Below are positions 1 through 6,324 of a DNA stretch of 9,121 nt, piece by piece; the stretch's first letter is position 1, and every line of letters begins with the position of its first letter. The stretch spans positions 1 through 9,121 of the forward strand of contig JAEDIV010000106.1 of NCBI GenBank assembly GCA_016296675.1, given 5' to 3'. Under the pieces are notes generated by a model. That model was not told the DNA's origin and ran no database searches. It saw only the letters and a program-made list of their open reading frames with translations. Source of the DNA: Clostridia bacterium. Lineage in GTDB: Bacteria > Bacillota > Clostridia > Christensenellales > Aristaeellaceae. The translations under genes were made by a program, and so were the position numbers.

Positions 1-21
1 ATTTCAGGGGATCGGCCCTTC

Positions 22-48
22 CCATCAAAAAAGGTACTTTTTTGATGG
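22..48. repeat. Short AT-rich inverted repeat
   Basis: The arms ccatcaaaaaa (22-32) and ttttttgatgg (38-48) are perfectly complementary over 11 bp around a 5-nt loop. It lies next to the stronger hairpin at 52-88, in the gap beyond the stop of the glycosidase-like gene. Read on the minus strand it follows that hairpin and puts a T6 run in its 3' arm, so it could help end the minus-strand operon. No gene is visible between 1 and 119. Confidence 0.5.
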
Positions 49-51
49 CTT

Positions 52-93
52 GAATACGCTGGCAGTCTTTGTGACCGCCAGCGTATTCTTTTT
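52..93 (+). terminator. Rho-independent terminator (plus strand)
   Basis: Perfect 12-bp stem gaatacgctggc (52-63) / gccagcgtattc (77-88), a 13-nt loop, then TTTTTAT at 89-95. The U tract lies on the plus-strand side, so the canonical reading is termination of a plus-strand gene ending left of this window, convergent with the importer operon. On the minus strand the stem is preceded by A5 but not followed by a U run, so any effect on the operon would be partial or shared with the repeat at 22-48. Confidence 0.75.
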
Positions 94-119
94 ATACAAC
101 TCTTTGTTTTTCTTTCTGT

Positions 120-1838
120 CTATATCCCGAACTGCTTTGAGCACTCGTTGACGAAATCGTCCACATGATCCAAAGAGAACAGATAATTGTTGCGGATTTC
201 TCCGGATCGAATCTTATCCGTCAGCATCTTCAGCCTCGCCATGGCTTCAGCAGCAGCTGCTGTATTCTCCGGCGAAGGATTGCGGCGATGTATCAACAGA
301 CGTACATAGGCATCATACTCATCCTCATGGAGCGTTACCCAAGTATACATGTCCTCATATCGACGGCAAATATCGTTTATATCCTCTTCCTTCATGAACT
401 CGCGCAAATCATTCACCTGCGAGAGCGCTTCTTTAATCAATTTAAGTGCATCTTCATGCTTCTCGCGTTGCAAACGCAGAATCTTCCTGCCCGGATTTAC
501 CAGCAGATCATGCACATTCTGCCGGTTTTGCGGCGTAGACGCCCACTGTTTGATCGCTTTTCCATAATTGTGCAGCCTTGATTCCAGATGATGGAACGCC
601 GGAATGTGAGAATGATCGTTCGCACGGATACCAAACTCAAAGAAGACATCGCTGACAACTTTATAGGATTTGCGCAGAGCATCTGCCAGCTTAAGCGCAT
701 TATCCCCTGTAAGGCCATATTTCATCTGAATCCATTCATCCCAAAGGTCATCTGTATCAACCTTTGGCTGATCAGCCGAACGCAAAACAGTGAAAACATT
801 CATTTCATTCGGCGTGTTCAACGCACTGAAGCCATCCCACACAGGACGAATAACGATTTTATCAAGATTCGGAGTTTCCTCCATTGCCTGATGGATCACC
901 GCTTGTATATCCTCCGGGAAACAGCACGGGACAAGCCCAAGACCGTGATATTCCATTCCGCAGCAAAATACAATTGCATGGTGCAAATGCGGCAGGCGTC
1001 GAATCAGCCCCGGCGCCGGTAAATGCGGATTGAAGTCGCCCGTCGTGTAATTGTGTTCAAGAAGCAACGGCAAATCAGTTGGAAAATCACGGAAAGCTTC
1101 ATAAAGCATTTCCTCCTGGAAAGGAAACCACACATGAGTCAGCACGCGGAATGTTTTCCCGCATTCTTTGCAAGCCTGCGCAGCTGCCTGAGAAATCAAC
1201 CTGAGATGATCGCCATCTGTCAAATAAGGGTATGCGTGCGCTTCCTGGTCCGCCCAGATATCACGATGATTTTTCATTACATCTTCATTGATGACATGAC
1301 CGTAGTGCATATTGCGGAAAAAATTTGTATAATGCAAAATCGTCGGACATTCGAAAAAATAAAATCCCACCTCGTCCAGCGTCGGAAATCGTTTGAAGAT
1401 GCCGCAAACAACATCATGAATCAGTTCAAAAAAGAGCCCATTGTGCAGATTGCGCACTTCAGGATAAGCTTCCAGCAGGGAATCCAGCGGCGTGAGATTC
1501 CCTATCATATAACATACTTTTTTGCCGCGCGCTTTGCATACGGAAATCGCTTCGTCAATAAAGCAATTTGTTTTCTCATCCACATCAAATCCGCAATTCG
1601 GGTATTTTTCTAACGGCGAATGATTAAAAATATCGCCGCTGTGCAATTGAACCCAATCAAACTCGCTTCCGATTTTCTCAGCATAATCCAGATAATTCGT
1701 GATTTCCTGCGTTGGGCTCAGACATACATGACCTGCCTTCGTGCTTGAGAATAACAAAAACTCCTTTTCAATTTTCTTCGAGGCATATGCATTCCGGGAG
1801 GGATAAATATTGGCGTCGATCATTCTTTCCGGTACCAT
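120..1838 (-). CDS. Cytosolic glycosidase-like protein, distant GH67 alpha-glucuronidase resemblance
   Basis: A 572-residue protein with no signal peptide or membrane segment, so probably cytosolic. It is the last gene of the importer operon, 20 nt after the MalG-like permease, with ribosome-binding site AAAGGGG six nt before ATG. I do not recognise it as a named family, but the order of motifs resembles a GH67 TIM barrel. FFECP (Glu163) could hold the general acid; TDGDH (207-211) recalls HADGAN; TTGDFNP (Asp268) recalls NGPxDFQ; GMEYHG (Glu296) recalls the second base Glu. The Asp268-Glu296 spacing of 28 equals that remembered for GH67 (Asp365/Glu393 in the Cellvibrio enzyme). The segment NVF...LWDEWIQMKYG (347-375) matches the GH67 pattern of a barrel end followed by EEWIRLTFG. 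Two Cys pairs (292/293 and 305/306) flank Glu296. The N-terminal beta domain of GH67 is absent and a charged helical C-terminus follows (about 376-572). Likely role: trimming the imported oligosaccharide. GH20/GH84-like barrels are alternatives; substrate unproven. Confidence 0.6.
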   Translation of the reverse strand: MVPERMIDANIYPSRNAYASKKIEKEFLLFSSTKAGHVCLSPTQEITNYLDYAEKIGSEFDWVQLHSGDIFNHSPLEKYPNCGFDVDEKTNCFIDEAISVCKARGKKVCYMIGNLTPLDSLLEAYPEVRNLHNGLFFELIHDVVCGIFKRFPTLDEVGFYFFECPTILHYTNFFRNMHYGHVINEDVMKNHRDIWADQEAHAYPYLTDGDHLRLISQAAAQACKECGKTFRVLTHVWFPFQEEMLYEAFRDFPTDLPLLLEHNYTTGDFNPHLPAPGLIRRLPHLHHAIVFCCGMEYHGLGLVPCCFPEDIQAVIHQAMEETPNLDKIVIRPVWDGFSALNTPNEMNVFTVLRSADQPKVDTDDLWDEWIQMKYGLTGDNALKLADALRKSYKVVSDVFFEFGIRANDHSHIPAFHHLESRLHNYGKAIKQWASTPQNRQNVHDLLVNPGRKILRLQREKHEDALKLIKEALSQVNDLREFMKEEDINDICRRYEDMYTWVTLHEDEYDAYVRLLIHRRNPSPENTAAAAEAMARLKMLTDKIRSGEIRNNYLFSLDHVDDFVNECSKQFGI

Positions 1839-1858
1839 GTTTTTCCCCTTTCTTTGAA

Positions 1859-2710
1859 TCAGCCTTTCAGGCCGGTTGTTGCTATTCCTTCGACAAAATA
1901 GCGTTGCGCAAGAAAAAATACCACTATACAGGGCAGGATCGTGATCAGGGACAACGCCATAATCGGTCCCCAGGATATGCCGCTGGAGCTGTCCATGCTC
2001 ATGCGAAGGCCTTGCATTACATTGTATTTTTTCACGGAGTTAATATAAATCATCGGGTTGAAGTAGTCATTCCACGTCCAGATAAATTGGAAAATCGCCA
2101 TTGAAAAAATCGCCGGTTTTGATAACGGCAAAATGATGTCAGTAAAAATACGGAATGTCGAGCAGCCGTCCATATATGCAGATTCATCAATGCTCTTTGG
2201 AATTCCACGAATAAACTGCACTATGGAAAATATGAAAAACGGCGTACAGGCAAAAATCACGGGAATATAAAATACCTTATATGTGTTCAGCCAGCCAAAC
2301 TGGCGAAACAGGATATACTTAGGAATAATGAGAACGGCATTGGGAAGCATTAAGGTGGAAAGCATTGCACCAAAAAGCAGCTTGTGCCCTTTGAACTTAA
2401 ACCTTGCAAAACCATATCCGACAATCGTTGAAGATGCTATTGTGAAAATCACAATCGGGAAAACCAAAACAACAGAATTAAGCAAAAAGGTTCCGAAACT
2501 ATATTCCCCGACGCCGATCCATCCCTTGATATAGTTTTCAACCGAGAATGATTTGGGAATCAGGCTGGAGGACGTCATCAGTTCCGCATTGGATTTAAAC
2601 GAAGCGGAAACCATAAACAAAAGAGGGTATACGAACAACAGTCCCAGCAAAATCAGAAAAGCATAAGAGGCAACTCTCCTCATGCTCTTTTTTACACTTG
2701 TTTTTCTCAT
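1859..2710 (-). CDS. Carbohydrate ABC transporter permease, MalG/LacG/UgpE type
   Basis: A 283-residue inner membrane subunit (family BPD_transp_1) of a carbohydrate importer. A basic N-terminus precedes the first membrane helix (about 14-36). Further helices lie near 74-100, 111-130, 143-164, 198-214 and 246-268, the usual six-helix layout. The cytoplasmic EAA loop that docks on the ATPase is at 176-200, reading ESAYMDG...ILPLSKPA with Ser in place of the first Ala. The C-terminus FVEGIATTGLKG is the classic MalG-type ending. It starts 3 nt after the stop of the MalF-like permease, which implies tight translational coupling. It would form a heterodimer with that protein; the ATPase is not encoded here. 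The length is normal for the family. The substrate cannot be read from the sequence. Confidence 0.95.
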   Translation of the reverse strand: MRKTSVKKSMRRVASYAFLILLGLLFVYPLLFMVSASFKSNAELMTSSSLIPKSFSVENYIKGWIGVGEYSFGTFLLNSVVLVFPIVIFTIASSTIVGYGFARFKFKGHKLLFGAMLSTLMLPNAVLIIPKYILFRQFGWLNTYKVFYIPVIFACTPFFIFSIVQFIRGIPKSIDESAYMDGCSTFRIFTDIILPLSKPAIFSMAIFQFIWTWNDYFNPMIYINSVKKYNVMQGLRMSMDSSSGISWGPIMALSLITILPCIVVFFLAQRYFVEGIATTGLKG

Positions 2711-2713
2711 CTG

Positions 2714-3610
2714 TTAGCCCTCCTCATCGTTATAGAAAGCCCATGCGGCACTGGAACGAAAAACAAGCGCGGTAAAGAGAATGATCACCACAAACAAAAT
2801 CCACGAAATTGCAGAGGCATATCCCATTTTTCTGTACGAGAAGGCATTATTATAAAGTGTCATAGCCAACACCTGTGTGGATTTCAGCGGTCCGCCGTTT
2901 GTAATAACCGCAGGCGCAGTGTATTCCTGAAAGGCATTGATCATCTGCATCACAATGTTAAAAAGCGTCATGGGGCTGATGAGCGGCAATGTAATTGTGA
3001 AAAAGTTTCTGATCGGTCCGGAACCATCTACCTTTGCGGCCTCATACAAAGATTTCGGAACTTGTTTAAGCGCGGCCAGAAAGAAAATCATCGAAGATCC
3101 GAATTGCCACACCGACAATACGCTGATTGTAAACAGCGCCACATCCGGATCGGTCAGAAATCCAACGGGCTCAAACCCCAACGCCGTGATCAGCTGGTTG
3201 ATCGTTCCATCGATTGCAAACAGCTGACGCCACAAAATCGCAATCGCTACGCTTCCGCCAAGGATGGATGGCATGTAATAAACCGCGCGAAAAAAATTAA
3301 TGCCTTTCAGTTGCTGGTTCAATAAAAGCGCAACAAGAAGAGCGCTTATAAGTTTCAGCGGCACTGACATAAACACATATTTAAATGTTGTAAACAGCGA
3401 AGCTCTCGCTTCTCTGTCACGCATGAATACTTTGACGTAATTTTCTATGCCTACAAATCTGAAATCGCTGCCCATATTGTAGTCTGTAAAAGAGTAAGAC
3501 AGCGACGTTAGCAACGGATACAGCTGAAATACCAGAAATCCGATAATCCATGGAAGAATATAGACATATCCCATGTTATTTCTTTTTTCCAGTAACGTCG
3601 CTTTTCGCAT
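2714..3610 (-). CDS. Carbohydrate ABC transporter permease, MalF/LacF/UgpA type
   Basis: A 298-residue membrane subunit. The start MRKATLLEKRNNMGY leads into a first helix at about 14-40 (YILPWIIGFLVFQLYPLL), typical of sugar permeases of the UgpA/LacF class. Later helices are near 73-98, 109-128, 158-180, 204-224 and 266-285. The EAA loop is at 190-213 (EAAKVDG...ITLPLISP) and is fully canonical. Near 232-247 the stretch PAVITNGGPLKSTQVL is a family hallmark. Ribosome-binding site AGGAGG at 3621-3626 lies 10 nt before ATG. It pairs with the downstream MalG-like subunit, and its final codons (Asp-Glu-Glu-Gly) also form the ribosome-binding site of that gene. The gap to the upstream binding-protein gene holds a strong hairpin. 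Confidence 0.95.
   Translation of the reverse strand: MRKATLLEKRNNMGYVYILPWIIGFLVFQLYPLLTSLSYSFTDYNMGSDFRFVGIENYVKVFMRDREARASLFTTFKYVFMSVPLKLISALLVALLLNQQLKGINFFRAVYYMPSILGGSVAIAILWRQLFAIDGTINQLITALGFEPVGFLTDPDVALFTISVLSVWQFGSSMIFFLAALKQVPKSLYEAAKVDGSGPIRNFFTITLPLISPMTLFNIVMQMINAFQEYTAPAVITNGGPLKSTQVLAMTLYNNAFSYRKMGYASAISWILFVVIILFTALVFRSSAAWAFYNDEEG
2718..2725 (-). promoter_or_regulatory. Ribosome-binding site inside the end of the upstream gene
   Basis: GAGGAGGG at 2725-2718 serves the MalG-like permease start (ATG at 2710-2708), 7 nt away, while encoding the Glu-Glu-Gly end of the MalF-like permease. Stop and start are 3 nt apart, so the two subunits are probably coupled at equal stoichiometry. 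Confidence 0.8.
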
Positions 3611-3635
3611 GAGCCTTTGACCTCCTTTTTATAAA

Positions 3636-3670
3636 TTTGCGGCTCCGCAAATCCATGCAGGAGCCGCAAA
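3636..3670 (-). terminator. Intercistronic hairpin, probable attenuator or mRNA-end stabiliser
   Basis: Perfect 11-bp stem tttgcggctcc (3636-3646) / ggagccgcaaa (3660-3670) with a 13-nt loop, between the binding-protein stop and the permease start. On the minus-strand transcript it is followed by UUUAUAAAAAGGAGG, a weak U tract leading straight into the permease ribosome-binding site. It therefore looks like a leaky terminator or an RNA 3'-end protector that gives high binding protein and low permease output, as known between malE and malF. The structure is seen; the role is inferred. Confidence 0.7.
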
Positions 3671-3691
3671 ACAGAGCTTGAACTACGAATT

Positions 3692-4960
3692 TCAGACGAG
3701 ACCCTCTACAATCAGCGGAAGTTCTTCAATCAGCATATCTGCCGCTTCTTCCGGCGTAATTGCCAGATAGCACAGCTGCTCCATCAGCGGGAACAGGAAT
3801 GAGTAAACTTCTGCATTTTCATTCAGAACATAGACAGGTCCATCCGTCACTTCCAGCGCAGCGGAAACCGCATTGGCAAGAATCGGGTTCAAAAGACCTT
3901 CGGCTGCAAGAAGATTACGCACAGAGTCTACCGCCGGTACGCCGCGGCTGTCCTTGAGAATCAGCGCCGCTTCCGGATCATTGAAGAACCAGTTGGCAAA
4001 TTTCAGCGTCTCCTCGGTATTTTCATTATTGGAAATCATCATGCACTGTGCAGGCTGAGTGATAACGCCAGTTTTTTCCGCGCCGGGAATCATCGGAATA
4101 TTGGCAAAATCAAGCTGCATGCCGTTGCTGGTGTCAATATTGGCAATCGCAGAAGATCCACCATAAATCATCGCTACTTCATTATTGAGCAGCTTCTTGT
4201 TCGTGGTGATTTCACTGTAAGCACGCGAAGACTCAACGGGTTCGCAAACGCCTTCCGTATAAAGCGCTTGTAACCACGTGAAGGCAGTAACCAACGCATC
4301 GCGATCCGTAATCACCGTGTTGTCTTCGGAGATCGTCCAAAGGCCAGTCATCTGACGCACATAAGAACGAAGCAGATGGTTTGCCGGGTCATCCGACAGT
4401 GTGATCAGATAGCAATTCGGATCTGCTTCATGCATCGCCTTACCTACTTCGATGAACTCTTCCCACGTCCAGCTGTCCGGAACTTCGACGCCGGTCTTTT
4501 CTTCAACTGTTTTGTTCAGGATAAAGTTGTAGGAGTTGATGCCGGTAGGAACGGAGACGATATAGCCTTCATTGCTTACGCAGAAACTATCCAGGAAAGC
4601 CTTCTCGAAGCCGGTCAGATCAAACAGCTCCTGTTCATCCAGCCGTGCAATCCTGTCCGGGAAGGAAGCGTAATAGTCTGCGGAGATGGTTCCAATGATC
4701 TGGAACATATCCGGCTGAGTTCCGCCTGACAGCTGTGTCAGAATCTTCTCGTTGTATCCGTCATATCCCTGATATTCCGCTTCGATCTTTACGTGAGGAT
4801 TCAGTTCCTCATAGCGTGCAATTGCTGCAAGCGTTGCTTCATGACGGGAATCGCCACCCCACCAGGAAAAGCGTAAAGTAACCGTTTCCTCTGCCAGTGC
4901 AACACTGAATAGAGAAAGTACCATTGCTGCAGCCAAAATAGTGGACAAAAGCTTCTTCAT
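3692..4960 (-). CDS. Carbohydrate ABC transporter substrate-binding protein (family 1)
   Basis: A 422-residue extracytoplasmic sugar-binding protein, first gene of the importer operon. The start chosen is ATG at 4960-4958 (MKKLLST), because AAAGGAG lies a few nt upstream and a Sec signal peptide begins there; a longer in-frame start at 5008 would put 16 charged residues ahead of it. The signal peptide is residues 1-23 with predicted cleavage after ALA (ALA-EE). No Cys follows, so there is no lipobox. The mature start LRFSWWGGDSRHEATLAAI and the segments YEELNPHVKIE and GYNEKILTQLSGG..PDMFQI are typical of MalE/UgpB-type binding proteins; aromatic residues such as Trp-Trp in the first strand often contact sugar. 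Its job is to capture an oligosaccharide and deliver it to the two permeases. Specificity is unknown; the neighbouring GH67-like gene hints at a uronic-acid-containing sugar. Confidence 0.95.
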   Translation of the reverse strand: MKKLLSTILAAAMVLSLFSVALAEETVTLRFSWWGGDSRHEATLAAIARYEELNPHVKIEAEYQGYDGYNEKILTQLSGGTQPDMFQIIGTISADYYASFPDRIARLDEQELFDLTGFEKAFLDSFCVSNEGYIVSVPTGINSYNFILNKTVEEKTGVEVPDSWTWEEFIEVGKAMHEADPNCYLITLSDDPANHLLRSYVRQMTGLWTISEDNTVITDRDALVTAFTWLQALYTEGVCEPVESSRAYSEITTNKKLLNNEVAMIYGGSSAIANIDTSNGMQLDFANIPMIPGAEKTGVITQPAQCMMISNNENTEETLKFANWFFNDPEAALILKDSRGVPAVDSVRNLLAAEGLLNPILANAVSAALEVTDGPVYVLNENAEVYSFLFPLMEQLCYLAITPEEAADMLIEELPLIVEGLV

Positions 4961-5002
4961 TGTGTTCTCCTTTCTATTTTCACTCCCTTTTTCGGAAGCG
5001 TG

Positions 5003-5030
5003 AATCATGATTATTTGTGTTAGAACAAAT
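5003..5030. repeat. Palindrome and inverted repeat in the binding-protein leader
   Basis: AATCATGATT (5003-5012) is a perfect 10-bp palindrome. Directly beside it, atttgt (5013-5018) and acaaat (5025-5030) form a 6-bp inverted repeat with a 6-nt spacer. Both fall in the inferred 5' leader of the binding-protein mRNA, about 45-70 nt before its start. They could be a repressor site or an RNA hairpin; neither matches a consensus I know. Confidence 0.3.
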
Positions 5031-5086
5031 GAATGTCCCTCTTACGGAAATATTCTTAGTTATTAATATAAATTTAATATTTTCCA

Positions 5087-5095
5087 TTTATAGCA
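5087..5095 (-). promoter_or_regulatory. Candidate promoter of the importer operon (extended -10)
   Basis: On the minus strand TGCTATAAA (5095-5087) is an extended -10 element. At 17-nt spacing the -35 hexamer would be CAAATA (5115-5110), a poor match to TTGACA, so the promoter probably needs an activator. Transcription would begin near 5080 and give a leader of roughly 120 nt before the binding-protein start. Other AT-rich -10-like strings exist nearby, so this is the best candidate and not a proof. Confidence 0.5.
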
Positions 5096-5102
5096 TATTT
5101 TT

Positions 5103-5123
5103 CCAGTTATATTTGCCAGTTAT
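5103..5123. promoter_or_regulatory. Direct repeats CCAGTTAT, candidate AraC-type operator
   Basis: CCAGTTAT occurs at 5103-5110 and again at 5116-5123, a 13-bp period, with a one-mismatch copy CCATTTAT at 5084-5091 overlapping the -10. The two perfect copies cover the -35 position of the importer promoter. Direct, non-palindromic half-sites overlapping a weak -35 are characteristic of AraC-family activators, and the regulator gene lies next door. The repeats are seen; binding is inferred. Confidence 0.45.
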
Positions 5124-5169
5124 TTCACAATTTTTCTTCCGGCAAAAACCCCCGAATTCCATCCAGGAC

Positions 5170-5198
5170 TTGATCATTTCCTTCGCTTGTGATATATT
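5170..5198 (+). promoter_or_regulatory. Promoter of the AraC-family regulator
   Basis: TTGATC (5170-5175), a 17-nt spacer and TATATT (5193-5198), with the extended -10 dinucleotide TG at 5190-5191. This is a good sigma-A-type promoter, giving a start near 5205 and a leader of about 60 nt before the regulator ATG. It is much closer to consensus than the divergent importer promoter, which fits constitutive low-level regulator synthesis. Confidence 0.6.
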
Positions 5199-5263
5199 AA
5201 TTTTATCATAGATATTTTGTCGAAACAATTCAACACAATCTATAAAAGGTGGACATATCTTAT

Positions 5264-6130
5264 ATGTTATATTTAACGCTTGACGCCAGGCAGCTTTTGC
5301 AGTATCGCGACAGCGGACGACTGTACCGAGATTCCGGCTTTGTACATCCGCACCGCATGCTGAACTACTATGTGCTGATCGTCGTTCACAAAGGAGAACT
5401 GTATATCGCACAGGAAGACAGACACTATATCGTTCGCCCCAATCAGTTCATCATTCTGTTTGCGGGCATGGAACACTATGGTTATGCTCCTTCTCTCTCC
5501 CAAATTTCTTACGACTGGGTTCACTTTTCTCTTCCATCCGATACAATGAAATATATCGAAGCAGAAAACGTGCAGGAATGCCAGATGAAAGCAATGACCT
5601 CCTTAACGGAAACCTATCTTATGCCTGAATTCGGTTCTCTTGCAATCGCTAACCGAATTACCGCGCTTTTCACCCAGCTGATTGACGCCAGCCGTCGCTA
5701 TCCACCACAATCACTCCTCCTTCATTATTCCCTTTCGCAGCTGATTCTGCATTTCAGCTATATTTTGCTGTTCACCCCGGGTATCGATCGGTTTCCGCCT
5801 CATATCATTTCTGTGATCGACTATATTTCAACCCATTACGACTCCCCGCTTTCTGTCAAAAGCATTGCTGATCGGTTTCATTACAATCCAGATTATCTTT
5901 CAACCGTCTTTAAACGCCACACCGGTCAGACACTGATTTCTTATATCAACCGTGTGCGCATAGAAATCGCAAAAACAATTCTGTACAATCCTGAAATTCA
6001 TATTAAAGAAATCGCTTCTTTATGCGGCTTTTCAGATGAAAAATATTTCATGAAAACCTTTAAGCGCTACATGGGGATTACACCGATGGAATACCGCAAA
6101 ACATTTTCACGAAAAAGACCGGGGCATTGA
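5264..6130 (+). CDS. AraC/XylS-family transcriptional regulator
   Basis: A 288-residue DNA-binding regulator, divergent from the importer operon. I start it at ATG 5264, 11 nt after AAAGGTGG (5245-5252); the upstream in-frame GTG at 5249 lies inside that ribosome-binding site and is unlikely. The N-terminal part (about 25-90) is a cupin-like sensor domain: HPHRMLNYYVLIVVHKGEL, then VRPNQFIILFAGMEH with the His and Glu typical of such pockets. The C-terminal part (about 181-280) has the two AraC helix-turn-helix units: SVKSIADRFHYNPDYLSTVF near 197-216 and IKEIASLCGFSDEKYFMKTF near 247-266, ending in KRYMGITPMEYRK. Length and architecture match the sugar-sensing AraC class of Clostridia. It probably senses the imported sugar and activates the importer genes through the CCAGTTAT repeats. 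Confident on family, inferred for target. Confidence 0.93.
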   Translation: MLYLTLDARQLLQYRDSGRLYRDSGFVHPHRMLNYYVLIVVHKGELYIAQEDRHYIVRPNQFIILFAGMEHYGYAPSLSQISYDWVHFSLPSDTMKYIEAENVQECQMKAMTSLTETYLMPEFGSLAIANRITALFTQLIDASRRYPPQSLLLHYSLSQLILHFSYILLFTPGIDRFPPHIISVIDYISTHYDSPLSVKSIADRFHYNPDYLSTVFKRHTGQTLISYINRVRIEIAKTILYNPEIHIKEIASLCGFSDEKYFMKTFKRYMGITPMEYRKTFSRKRPGH

Positions 6131-6179
6131 TCCATCAAAAAATCCCTGATATACGCCACATGTCGTTTCAGGGGCAGAC

Positions 6180-6216
6180 AAAAAAGACCTGCTGCAATTC
6201 GCAACAAGTCTTTTTT
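6180..6216. terminator. Bidirectional terminator between convergent genes
   Basis: Stem arms aaaaaagacctgctgc (6180-6195) and gcaacaagtctttttt (6201-6216) surround a 5-nt loop, with A6 and T6 at the outer ends. On the minus strand all 16 positions pair, two of them as G-U, so it fits best as the end of the peptidase operon. On the plus strand the same two positions are C-A mismatches, but it should still terminate the AraC transcript. Confidence 0.85.
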
Positions 6217-6235
6217 ATTGGAAGATTGTTCATTT

Positions 6236-6300
6236 GATAAAGGGAACCCTCTGAACTGAGATATCTTTATCGTTTTTAGCGTTTAACGGCGTTTCCGCCG
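6236..6300. repeat. Intergenic inverted repeats beyond the peptidase stop
   Basis: gataaag (6236-6242) pairs with ctttatc (6265-6271), followed on the plus strand by GTTTTTAG. Separately cggcg (6287-6291) pairs with cgccg (6296-6300); on the minus strand the loop is GAAA, a stable tetraloop. They lie in the peptidase 3' untranslated region before the main terminator and may stabilise the mRNA end. No coding signal is seen in 6131-6324. Confidence 0.35.
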
Positions 6301-6324
6301 CATGAAAAAGCGCATTTTTTATGG

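Noticed and set aside
1023..1613. 196-codon plus-strand open frame
   Set aside because: Lies wholly antisense to the glycosidase-like gene, has no convincing ribosome-binding site, and its low-complexity Arg/Ile/Phe-rich product looks like no protein family.
4961..5008. 16-residue N-terminal extension of the binding protein
   Set aside because: It would put a charged segment before the signal peptide; the internal ATG at 4960 has the ribosome-binding site and begins the Sec signal.
5017..5211. 64-codon plus-strand open frame in the divergent promoter region
   Set aside because: AT-rich hydrophobic frame without a ribosome-binding site, overlapping the importer promoter and the candidate operator.
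5249..5263. GTG start for the AraC regulator
   Set aside because: The GTG falls inside AAAGGTGG, the likely ribosome-binding site of the ATG at 5264.
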